Source: Lepas anatifera
Taxonomy: Eukaryota; Arthropoda; Thecostraca; Lepadidae
NCBI GenBank assembly: GCA_034440635.1
Contig: JAOTON010001478.1
Span: 2,170,001-2,234,000 of the forward strand
DNA length: 64,000 nucleotides
Reading direction: 5' to 3'
Position numbers and translations under genes: made by a program. This document shows, piece after piece, positions 55,325 through 64,000 of the stretch. Within the stretch, counting starts at the first letter, position 1, and every line of letters begins with the position of its first letter. The notes beneath the pieces are model-generated. The model ran no database searches and was not told the DNA's origin. It saw nothing but the letters and a program-made list of their open reading frames with translations.

Positions 55325-56095
55325 GACGCATTACAGAAATAAAATGGCTTCAATATCTGTAGATAAGATAGCGAATCGGTAAAAATCGCAAACTTCCTCG
55401 CCATCAGCTTATACACCTGGTCCAAACAGCAAAAAATGGCGTACAGCTCTGAAGTAAAAATGGATTCTTCGTAAGGCAAACTAAAAAACTTCTCAACACC
55501 GTCACCAACAAATGCCCTGTGCTATTGTCACTTTCTTTTGCAACCGTCTGTATAGAAACATACGTGGTTTTCGAACGGCTACGCAAGCAAGCTCATAAAT
55601 AACTGGCGCGTCGGTTCAGGAGGCAAATTTTTGCTTCGTTGAGGTAGGTCTGTGTTCGTGTTAACTGTCGAGATGAGCTATGGTTCAATAACAGCTGTTT
55701 CATGTGGTTCTACGAGGCTGCTGTCGATACCAGCCTCTGCCAGCCAGGAACGGACTCTCACTCCCGGGTGACAGGTTGCAACACGCGGCGACGGTCTATC
55801 TGACAAAGGTGGGCGTCACCAAAAAATGTTTAGTATGTCGGGCGTGTTGGTGACTCATTTTAATGGCATAATGCAAAGCGAGTATCTTACTGCGCATTTG
55901 TAGCGTTATTTCGTTAATTTCCACTAGCATGCTCATTATGGGTGAATCTTGGAACGCCCTGTTACTATTCTGATCGCATGATGACGGACATATCGATAAT
56001 CTTTTTCGCGGACTAAGGAGCGGCCGCATACACAACACAGCCGCACTCGATCTTCGAACGAATAAGTGATCTGTATGGCATAAGAAGCGTATAAC
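55325..56095 (-). mobile_element. I/LOA-like LINE fragment, third copy
   Basis: Minus-strand: LMPYRSLIRSKIECGCVVYA near 56090, connection region with several stops, CFYTDG near 55560, then IFTSELYAIFCCLD (Glu) and FAIFTDSLSYLQIL (Asp) down to about 55330. Homologous to the LINEs at 1-4222 and 19785-21434. It ends abruptly in RNase H, directly against the end of the Ingi-like fragment. Confidence 0.75.
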
Positions 56096-56630
56096 GATAA
56101 GCGTATAAGCGTATCACGTTGTGACCAAGATGGGTTCTTGGTCTGGCCTCTGAATCGTAGTTATCGTAGTAGAGGACCTCGCTCTATGCGATGAACAGAC
56201 GTTTTTCTAAGTCCAACATATATTTATAATTAGACACCTGGCGTTGTGAAACAGGTTAGTAACTTAGCGGCTCTAACACTTGTACTGTCAGCACTTTTCA
56301 CTAAGAGTCACATTTCACCGATCCGTCAGGCAGAGTCTTCTCGTCGCTATGGCGATGTTGACACACGAATGCATACCTAAGCCCATGGAATACAGATACC
56401 TGGAACGGAAGGCTCGTGGATTTCTGGGATGCTTTTGTGGGGCTCATTAAAAAGAATTGGGTAAATAGCCAAGAACATTAAAATATAGACGGCAGTAAAA
56501 TATTCAACAAAAAAACAGGCCTTTGCGCGTGCCTTACTTCAAACCAGAGGAAACAGCTACTACTGAGGTATTATTTATCCAATATAAACCTAAATAATTG
56601 CATAATAACCATAAAATATGGATGCAAAAT
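56096..56630. other. No gene recognised
   Basis: Begins with short AGCGTATAA repeats (56085-56115); otherwise unassigned. Confidence 0.4.
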
Positions 56631-56632
56631 CA

Positions 56633-56709
56633 GCGTGAGCCCGGATTCGAACCCGGAACACTACGATTGCTAGACAAGCATGATGCCAACTGCGCTATTG
56701 AGCGACGAA
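56633..56709 (-). tRNA. tRNA-like sequence 1 (pseudogene or SINE head)
   Basis: On the minus strand: CGCTCAATAGCGCAGTTGGC (A box), GGGTTCGAATCCGGGC (B box) and about 75 bases overall. The T stem has one mismatch and the acceptor stem pairs poorly, so this is not a confident functional tRNA. A loop CTAGCAA is visible but the anticodon call is unsafe. Confidence 0.4.
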
Positions 56710-56732
56710 ATTACCATTATGAAGATTAAAAG

Positions 56733-56810
56733 TTCCACGCGTGGGATTTGAACCCGAGATCTTCCGCTTACTAGACGAGGGTTAACACACTGCGCTATTA
56801 CGGCGCTGGG
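56733..56810 (-). tRNA. tRNA-like sequence 2 (pseudogene or SINE head)
   Basis: On the minus strand: CGCCGTAATAGCGCAGTGTG, GTCTAGTAAGCGG (a Thr-AGT-like anticodon loop) and CGGGTTCAAATCCCACG (B box). T stem only 3 bp, acceptor weak. Same direction as sequence 1 and 25 bp from it. Confidence 0.4.
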
Positions 56811-57149
56811 CCACGCGCGCTTAAAACATGTTATAATACCAGTTGAGCTGCAGTATCAGATTCTGATTTCTCCTGCGCTTTGCTCTAAGATTTTAGGTAT
56901 TTCATGCCTAAAATGTATTTTAGCGGACGCACCACAGATTGGGCTTTCCGAAATGCATGGTCGTTTTCCTGTGCAAGCCACGGTTTATAAGTTATGACGC
57001 ATCAAAGTCATCGGCCACCACATCTCCCATAGACTTTACATTGGTCCTTACCGAGCTTTACTTACCGAAGGATTTTTTCATGTCCTAGATTGGCACCCAA
57101 ATGCGGGGCGGGTTTGCATTGAGGTCTCCATTCCAGGTATCTCTATTCC

Positions 57150-59960
57150 ATGCCTAAGCCTAACGGGGTGTGACTTTTCTGCGGATTAGAACTGCGGAGA
57201 AAAATGCTTTTCGCAACCAGGCCACCTAGAGGCTTGCGGTTTTCACTAAAAGAATGGCCATTGTCTGTTTAGTGAAATTCCAAAATTTCATCCCTCTACG
57301 TCCAGTTACAGCAACGTTATAACGTAAAACGTTAAATAACTCGTGAATTTGCTGCGGAGAGAAGCTGCGGAGAAAAATGCTCTCGGTAACCAGAGCACCT
57401 AGTGACTCACGGTTTTCTTTATAATACTCCTTGCCACCAGAATTGCAAGATTCCAGAATCTCATGAACCTAGATCCCTTAGGAACAAAGTTATACCTATA
57501 ACGTACAACGTCTTGCGGAGAGAAACGTTCTCGGAAACCAGACCAGATATCGACTTGCGGTTTTCACCAGCGTCATCGGCATCATCACAAACGTAAGATT
57601 CCAGATTTTAGTGATGCTAAACCAAGTAGCTGCAACGTTATAGGGTCAAACGTAACACATTGGCGTATTTTGGCGGGACTCCGCCAAACGACGCTGCGAA
57701 GAGAAATGCTCTCCGCAACCAGAGCACCTAGCGACTTGCGGTTTTCACTAAAATAATCCTTGGCATTGAAAATGAAGGATTCCAGAATTCCATGGTCGTA
57801 GTCCCGTTACGTGCAACGTTATAACGTAAAACGTCTTGCGGAGAGAAACGTTCTCGGAAGCCAGACCAGATATCGACTTTTGGTTTTCACCAGCGTCATC
57901 GGCGTCATCACAAACGTAAGATTCCAGACTTTCGTGATGCTCAACCCTGTAGCAGCAACGTTATAGGGTCAAACGTAAAAAACGTCTTTTCTGCGGAGAA
58001 AAATGCTCTCCGCAACCAGAGCACCTAGCGACTTGCGGTTTTCACTAAAATAATCCTTGGCATTGAAAATGAAGGATTCCAGAATTTCATGATCTTAGTC
58101 TACTTAGGTGCAACGTTATAACGTAAAACGTCTTGCGGAGAGAAACGTTCTCGGAAGCCAGACCAGATATCGACTTTTGGTTTTCACCAGTGTCATCGGC
58201 GTCATCACAAACGTAAGATTCCAGACTTTCGTGATGCTCAACCCTGTAGCAGCAACGTTATAGGGTCAAACGTAAAAAACGTCTTTTCTGCGGAGAAAAA
58301 TGCTCTCCGCAACCAGAGCACCTAGCGACTTGCAGTTTTCACTAAAATAATCCTTGGCATTGAAAATGAAGGATTCCAGAATTCCATGATCGTAGTCCCG
58401 TTATGTGCAACGTTATAACGTAAAACGTCTTGCGGAGAGAAACGTCCTCGGAAACCAGACCAGATATCGACTTTTGGTTTTGACCAGCGTCATCGGCGTC
58501 ATCACAAACGTAAGATTCCAGACTTTCGTGATGCTCAGCCCTGTAGCAGCAACGTTATAGGGTCAAACGTAAAAAACGTCTTTTCTGCGGAGAAAAATGC
58601 TCTCCGCAACCAGAGCACCTAGCGACTTGCGGTTTTCACTAAAATAATCCTTGGCATTGAAAATGAAGGATTCCAGAATTCCATGATCGTAGTCCCGTTA
58701 CGTGCAACGTTATAACGTAAAACGTCTTGCGGAGAGAAACGTTCTCGGAAGCCAGACCAGATATCGACTTTTGGTTTTCACCAGCGTCATCGGCGTCATC
58801 ACAAACGTAAGATTCCAGACTTTCGTGATGTTCAACCCTGTAGCAGCAACGTTATAGAGTCAAACGTAAAAAACGTCTTTTCTGCGGAGAAAAATGCTCT
58901 CCGCAACCAGAGCACCTAGCGACTTGCAGTTTTCACTAAAATAATCCTTGGCATTGAAAATGAAGGATTCCAGAATTCCATGATCGTAGTCCCGTTATGT
59001 GCAACGTTATAACGTAAAACGTCTTGCGGAGAGAAACGTCCTCGGAAACCAGACCAGATATCGACTTTTGGTTTTGACCAGCGTCATCGGCGTCATCACA
59101 AACGTAAGATTCCAGACTTTCGTGATGCTCAGCCCTGTAGCAGCAACGTTATAGGGTCAAACGTAAAAACGTCTTTTCTGCGGAGAAAAATGCTCTCCGC
59201 AACCAGAGCACCTAGCGACTTGCGGTTTTCACTAAAATAATCCTTGGCATTGAAAATGAAGGATTCCAGAATTCCATGATCGTAGTCCCGTTACGTGCAA
59301 CGTTATAACGTAAAACGTCTTGCGGAGAGAAACGTCCTCGGAAGCCAGACCAGATATCGACTTTTGGTTTTCACCAGCGTCATCGGCGTCATCACAAACG
59401 TAAGATTCCAGACTTTCGTGATGTTCAACCCTGTAGCAGCAACGTTATAGAGTCAAACGTAAAAAACGTCTTTTCTGCGGAGAAAAATGCTCTCCGCAAC
59501 CAGAGCACCTAGCGACTTGCGGTTTTCACTAAAATAATCCTTGGCATTGAAAATGAAGGATTCCAGAATTCCATGATCGTAGTCCCGTTACGTGCAACGT
59601 TATAACGTAAAACGTCTTGCGGAGAGAAACGTTCTCGGAAGCCAGAACAGATATCGACTTTTGGTTTTCACCAGCGTCATCGGCGTCATCACAAACGTAA
59701 GATTCCAGACTTTCGTGATGCTCAACTTGGTAGCAGCAACGTTATAGGGTCAAACGTAAAAAACGTCTTTTCTGCGGAGAAAAATGCTCTCCGCAACCAG
59801 AGCACCTAGCGACTTGCGGTTTTCACTAAAATAATCCTTGGAATTGAAAACATAGGGTTCAAGAATTCCATGCTCATAGCCCCCTTAGGTGCAATGTTAT
59901 AAGGTATAACGTCTTGCTGAGAGAAACGTTCTGGTGGGGAGGGAAGTGCTTTCACAGGTG
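57150..59960 (+). repeat. Dimeric satellite, 297-bp repeat made of two ~148-bp half-units
   Basis: CTTGCGGAGAGAAACG recurs at 57512, 57835, 58132, 58429, 58726, 59023, 59319 and 59616 (spacing 323, then 297, 297, 297, 297, 296, 297). Each unit has two related halves: TGCGGAGAAAAATGCTCTCC...GACTTGCGGTTTTCACTAAA and TGCGGAGAGAAACGTTCTCG...GACTTTTGGTTTTCACCAG. Degenerate half-units open (57.15-57.5 kb) and close the array. No gene. Confidence 0.95.
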
Positions 59961-60459
59961 GCGTCATCGGTCCCACCCTAGGTGACGCTAGCTGCCAACA
60001 CACAAAGCGTGTACATCCCTGGCAGTGTTCACGGTGGCTTGCGACTATTTAGGACGCGGCGTTTTTCTGCGTCGAACCAATCAGATGCGAGTATGTGGGC
60101 GGAACTTCTGAAACGGTCTTATTCTGATGACGTTGTCCCTTGTGATCAAAGACCGAAAGCCCGCGACCTTCTGCGTCGCTGAAACGGGAGACGAAGAGCC
60201 GATGGCAGATGATATGGCGCACATATAAGCAAAATATTTTGTTCGCAGGGAAGTTAGAAGCTCCAATTAGAGAAGAATGCGGATGCAGTGATGACGAACA
60301 ACGCCATGGAGATAAGACAAACAGCTCATGGCCGCAGAATGTGGGAATGTTTATGAAAATGGTACCTATGTTTTGTGTTTGTGCAGCCGGTAGCCTGTTG
60401 CCATACTCTGCAGAGTGTTACATACTATAGTGATAAATTCTGCCTGGAACACAGGGGCG
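59961..60459. other. No gene recognised
   Basis: Between the satellite and the next minisatellite; frames of 60-73 codons without any domain. Confidence 0.35.
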
Positions 60460-61680
60460 CAAGTTTCCATATATTTGGGAGGGCTCGAGCCCCCGAATGC
60501 TCGGAGAAGCCCCCCCAAGGACCCGACGAGCCCCCCAATCCCAAGTTGCGGGCCCCTGCGGACACGGCCGGGCCCCTGCCACGATTGCAGGCCCCAGTGG
60601 TCTATTTGGGCTAGCTTTGGCTGAGGCCAGGCTCCCTGGCATGCTTGCAGGTCCCCTGTGGGCCACCCTTAACCTCGGTGTCCGCAACCGGGCCCCTAAC
60701 GATATTTTCAGGCCCACTTTGACTGCAACCGGGTCCCTAATTCCGGCAGTCTCGGGCCCTCTGCGATCCACCCGGGCCCCCTGTGACTGCAACCGGGCCC
60801 TTTGTGATCCACCCGGGCCCACTATGATCCACCCGGGCCCCCTGTGACTGCAACCGGGCCCACTACGATCCACCCGGGCCCCCTGTGACTGCAACTGGGC
60901 CCCATGTAATCCACTCGGGCCCCCTGTGACTGCAGCCGGGTCCCCTGTGATCTATCCGACCCCCTGTGACTGCAACCGGGCCCCTGTGATCCAGCCGGGC
61001 CCCCTGTGACTGCAACCGGGCCCACTATGATCCACCCGGGCCCCCTGTGACTGCAACCGGGCCCCATGTAATCCACTCGGGCCCCCTGTGACTGCAGCCG
61101 GGTCCCCTGTGATCTATCCGTCCCCCTGTGACTGCAACCGGGCCCTGTGATCCAGCCGGGCCCCCTGTGACTGCAACCGGGCCCACTATGATCCACCGGG
61201 CCCCCTGTGACTGCAACCGGGCCCGATGTGGTCCCTCGGGCCCTGTGACTGCAGCCGGGTCCCCTGCGATCTATGGCCCCTGTGACTGCAACCGGGCCCT
61301 GGATCAGCCGGGCCCCGTGTCCCGGTCCCCGTGACTGCAACCGGGCCCTTGTTATCACCCGGCCCTATTCCCGGCCCCTGTAAACCGGGCCCCCTGTGAC
61401 TGCAACCGGGCCATCTACGATCCACCCGGGCCCCCTGTGACTGAAACCGGGCCCCCTGTCACCCACCTGGGGGCCCTGTGACTGCAACCAGGCACTCTGT
61501 GACTGCAACCGGGCCCCCTGTAATTACAACCGGACCCCCTATGATTCACCCGGGCCCCCTGTGACTGCAACCAGGCCCCCTTTGATCCACCCGGGCCCCC
61601 TGTGGCTGCAATCGGGCCCCTTGTAATCCACCTGGGCCCCCCTGTGATCCACCAGGGGCCCCATGTGATCCATCCTGGAC
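60460..61680 (+). repeat. Minisatellite CCGGGCCCCCTGTGACTGCA, unit about 40 bp
   Basis: Alternating phrases GGGCCCCCTGTGACTGCAAC and CGGGCCCACTATGATCCACC. The first 150 bp (CAGGGGCGCAAGTTTCC near 60452, GGGAGGGCTCGAGCCCCC) look like a hAT MITE end, so the array may be the interior of such an element. A ~195-bp higher-order repeat is seen (60830-61020 vs 61025-61215). Confidence 0.88.
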
Positions 61681-61689
61681 CCTCTTCTT

Positions 61690-62138
61690 AAATTTGTCTG
61701 TCAAAAAGTTATCATATCTTGTCGTCAAATCTGGGTCATATAATGAGCGTCCGCTGGCGAATGGTAGCCTCTTAATTTCCCGGGCTTGTCAGTGCAGCGC
61801 GAAGGAAGCTAAGGCATGCTCCTGGCTCTCTTGTCGTATTCGCCGAGGCGAATGATTTGCACAAAGTTTGCTTTTAACAGTAAAATTGGCATGCTTATGA
61901 TTCAATCGGATTGTGCCTACTCTGGAAAAGTTTCGTTAGGCTCTGATTTGGGTTTTACGTTTGGGCTTTTCGTGTCAATCCAAATCGTGCTCCGATGCGC
62001 GGTGTTGAATGGCAAGTGAAGTGATTGTTTGCTATTTGCTGTTGTCGGGCTAAATCCCTAATGAGTGATGATCCCCTGTCCGGCACCCCTGATGACTAAA
62101 TACCAAGACTTGGAGAATCTTGTGCCCCATATGGCCGC
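61690..62138. other. No gene recognised
   Basis: Unique-looking; frames to 67 codons without a domain. Confidence 0.35.
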
Positions 62139-62310
62139 CAGTGACGTATCTAAAATTTGGGAAAGGGGAGGGGGAGGGCCAAAGCCTCAGGGGGCAGGGT
62201 GACACTTAGCCACCCGAAGGGCGCACTTTTCACCCAAAGGGTGATCAATCGTCGCATCCTGGGTGAGAGGAGGGTTTGGGTGCGAAATTTCGTCCTCAGA
62301 GGCTCTTGGA
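62139..62310 (+). repeat. Decayed MITE-like repeat, CAGTGACGTATCTAAAATTT
   Basis: Relative of 52079-52230 and 37670-37750 (GGGCGCACTTTTCACCC). Confidence 0.5.
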
Positions 62311-62339
62311 CTTAAGGGGTGGCTGCTCCATTCGCTCTC

Positions 62340-62946
62340 CCCCCTGGTGGCCATCCCATTCGCCCCTCCCCCTGGTGGCCGCAGCCGGGTCCCTACTCCC
62401 AGTAGTTAATACCCTGTGGATGCAGACGGGCCTGCCATGGATGCAGTTCGTGTAACTGCAACCAGCCTCTGTCATGCTTGCCATGCGGGCCCCTGTGGTA
62501 TCCCGGGCCCCTGTGGTCTGCCCAGGCCCCTGTGACCTGTCCGGGCCCCTTGTGCTCCACTCTGTCCCCTTGTGGTCTGCCCGGGCCCCTGCGGTCAGCC
62601 CAGGCCTCTGTGGCCTTCCCGGGCCCCTTGTGCTCCGCTTGGTCCCCTTGTGGTCTGCCCAGGCCCCTGTGGTCTGCCCGGACCCCTGTGGTCTGCCCAG
62701 GCCCCTGTGGTCTATCCAGGCCCCTGTGGTCTGCCCGGTCGGTCCCATTTGGTCTGCACGGACCCCTTGTCTGCTAGTGCCCATTTTGGTCTGATCGAGC
62801 CCCTTGTGGTCTGCCCGAGCCTCCTGTGGTTTTGCCGGAACCCTTTTGGTCTGTCCGGGCCTCCGTGTGGCCTCTGCGGACCCCGTTTTGTCTGTCCGGG
62901 GTCCCTTTTATCTGCGCAGGCCCTCTGTGGTTTGCCCGGGCCCCTC
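62340..62946 (+). repeat. Minisatellite GGCCCCTGTGGTCTGCCC, unit about 17-20 bp
   Basis: More than 25 imperfect units. Resumes after the nested MITE at 63237. Long Cys/Pro-rich plus frames and Gly/Arg-rich minus frames are artefacts. Confidence 0.88.
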
Positions 62947-63236
62947 CCAGTCTGCAAAGTATGGCACTTTTGACGAGATCTCGTGGTGCGGACACCCTTC
63001 AGGTGGTGCAAACTTTGGAGCAACAAATCCCCAATTTTGCCGTCTGGTGCGAGGGAGCTCAAATCAAACACCCACAGAGTTCTGAGAAGGAAGAAACTGG
63101 TAAAAACATCGAAATTTCTGGGTCAGTGAAATTTCCCAACAGTGTTTGGTGTGAATTTTAGGTTGCTGGAGGTGCAAAAAAAATCTACAAGGCTGGTGCG
63201 GACTCGTCGGGTCTGCTGCCATACTTTGCAGACTGG
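62947..63236 (-). mobile_element. hAT-type MITE, CCAGTCTGCAAAGTATGGCA family, copy 3
   Basis: Both ends CCAGTCTGCAAAGTATGGCA-like (the right-end complement is CCAGTCTGCAAAGTATGGCA). Exact 8-bp duplication GGCCCCTC (62939-62946, 63237-63244) drawn from the minisatellite. GACGAGATCTCGT lies near the left end, so it is inverted relative to copies 1 and 2. Confidence 0.92.
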
Positions 63237-63950
63237 GGCCCCTCTGTGGTTGGCCCGGCCCCAGTGTTCTGCTCGGGTCCCTGTGGTCTGCCCAGGTCCT
63301 CTCACCTGTCCAGGCCCCGTGTGGCCTACCCGGGCCCGCTGCCCAGCCAGCCATTCCGACCGGGCCCAGAGCGGGCTGGGCCGGGCTCTGCCCGAGCCAT
63401 AAGACTCATAGCTGAGCCACATAGACTCGGGCTGAGCCAGACATTAGGTCGGGGGATGACAACTTACCCGAGCGGTAGAGCCCGGTCTTGCTTGACCATG
63501 GGCTCTGCCCAGGCGGAGCGGAGCCGGACCCGGGCTGAGCCCATGTACTCGGGCTCTGCCCAGTCAAAGCCCAGCACATATCGGGCAGAGCCCAGCCAAA
63601 TTGCTGGCTGTGTGTGGTCTGCTCGGGCCCCTTGTGGGCTCACCGGGCTCATATGGTTTTCTGGGTTCCTGTGGTCTGCCCGGCCCCTTTGGTGTGCTCA
63701 GGCCCTCTATGGTCTGTCTGGGCCCCTTGTGGTCTAAGAATATCGTACAGAAACTGAAGCTGTTGTGTTAGTCGCTTATTTGCAGGGGTTCCTTATTTGT
63801 TAGCTGTTTCGTGCCCCAGGTGGTGTATCCGTGCTCCCTGTTGCCGAAACCGGCCCCCTGCCATGCTTGCGGGCCCCCTGTGGTTTTCCCGGGTAACGTG
63901 CGACCGGTCCCATGCCTCCTGGAACATTCGGGGAGAGATGGATGGGGCGT
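63237..63950 (+). repeat. Minisatellite, continuation, with a GGGCTCTGCCC-rich part
   Basis: GGTCTGCCC units to about 63345 and again 63610-63735; between them GGGCTCTGCCC/GGGCTGAGCC phrases in both directions. Related CCCCCTG phrases run to the window end. Confidence 0.75.
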
Positions 63951-64000
63951 GAGAAATGTTAGGCCCCCAATTCCTTTTGTTCTGATCCTATACGATGATT

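Noticed and set aside
60418..63737. Many Gly/Arg- or Cys/Pro-rich frames of 60-178 codons
   Set aside because: Translations of GC-rich minisatellites on both strands with the same low-complexity pattern in several frames.

Overview
This is an intron- and intergenic-type stretch of an invertebrate metazoan genome. Codon-broken reverse transcriptases, tRNA-derived SINEs, short MITEs, a dimeric satellite and a likely spliced THAP first exon all argue against a prokaryote or virus. The mix of RNase H-bearing I/LOA-like LINEs, BEL/Pao, Ingi-like and CR1/L2-like retrotransposons and many hAT-type MITEs fits an arthropod, perhaps a chelicerate such as a tick or a crustacean; the species cannot be named from sequence alone. 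No intact host gene is visible. Almost everything recognisable is mobile or repetitive DNA, much of it nested. || Layout. 1-4222: minus-strand I/LOA-like LINE with decayed ORF1 and ORF2. 4223-5879: plus-strand 3' part of a BEL/Pao pol (integrase plus DUF5641). 6596-9404 and 9557-13487: two large non-coding DNA-transposon-like units, each with terminal inverted repeats (TIRs) and a TA duplication. 13950-18330: a repeat family packed with AGGTCA/TGACCT half-sites, holding a tRNA-derived SINE, a LINE 3' fragment and a 28-copy, 32-bp array. 19186-22046: minus-strand remnant of an uncharacterised protein family (SDGxxGQYKN and ATSHGK...GG motifs), interrupted by a 5'-truncated LINE and by a hAT MITE with a perfect 8-bp target duplication. 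22260-22905: inverted second copy of the 17.2-17.85 kb repeat, without the array. 23.0-28.9 kb: mostly unassigned DNA with one MITE and one SINE. 28943-32750: foldback-like array of CATAGGCGGATCCAGG-type units that reverses direction near 31.15 kb and is bounded by ~100-bp inverted repeats. 33377-33475: THAP-like exon. 33787-34680: tandem hAT MITEs. 37.0-39.4 kb: hAT MITEs with exact 8-bp duplications. 40198-44218: 4-kb non-autonomous hAT-like element filled with minisatellite. 44605-50830: minisatellite split by a nearly complete CR1/L2-like LINE. 51.3-52.1 kb: SINE and MITE. 53360-56095: Ingi-like LINE fragment, itself hit by a TTAA/AGGG MITE, abutting a third I/LOA-like fragment. 56630-56810: two tRNA-like sequences. 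57150-59960: dimeric 297-bp satellite. 60460-63950: CCGGGCCCC-type minisatellites with a nested hAT MITE. || How the parts work together. There is no operon or pathway. The coherent theme is the interaction of transposons with tandem repeats: several non-autonomous elements carry or consist of internally amplified minisatellites of roughly 17-40 bp, and at least a dozen insertion events can be dated relative to one another from their target duplications.
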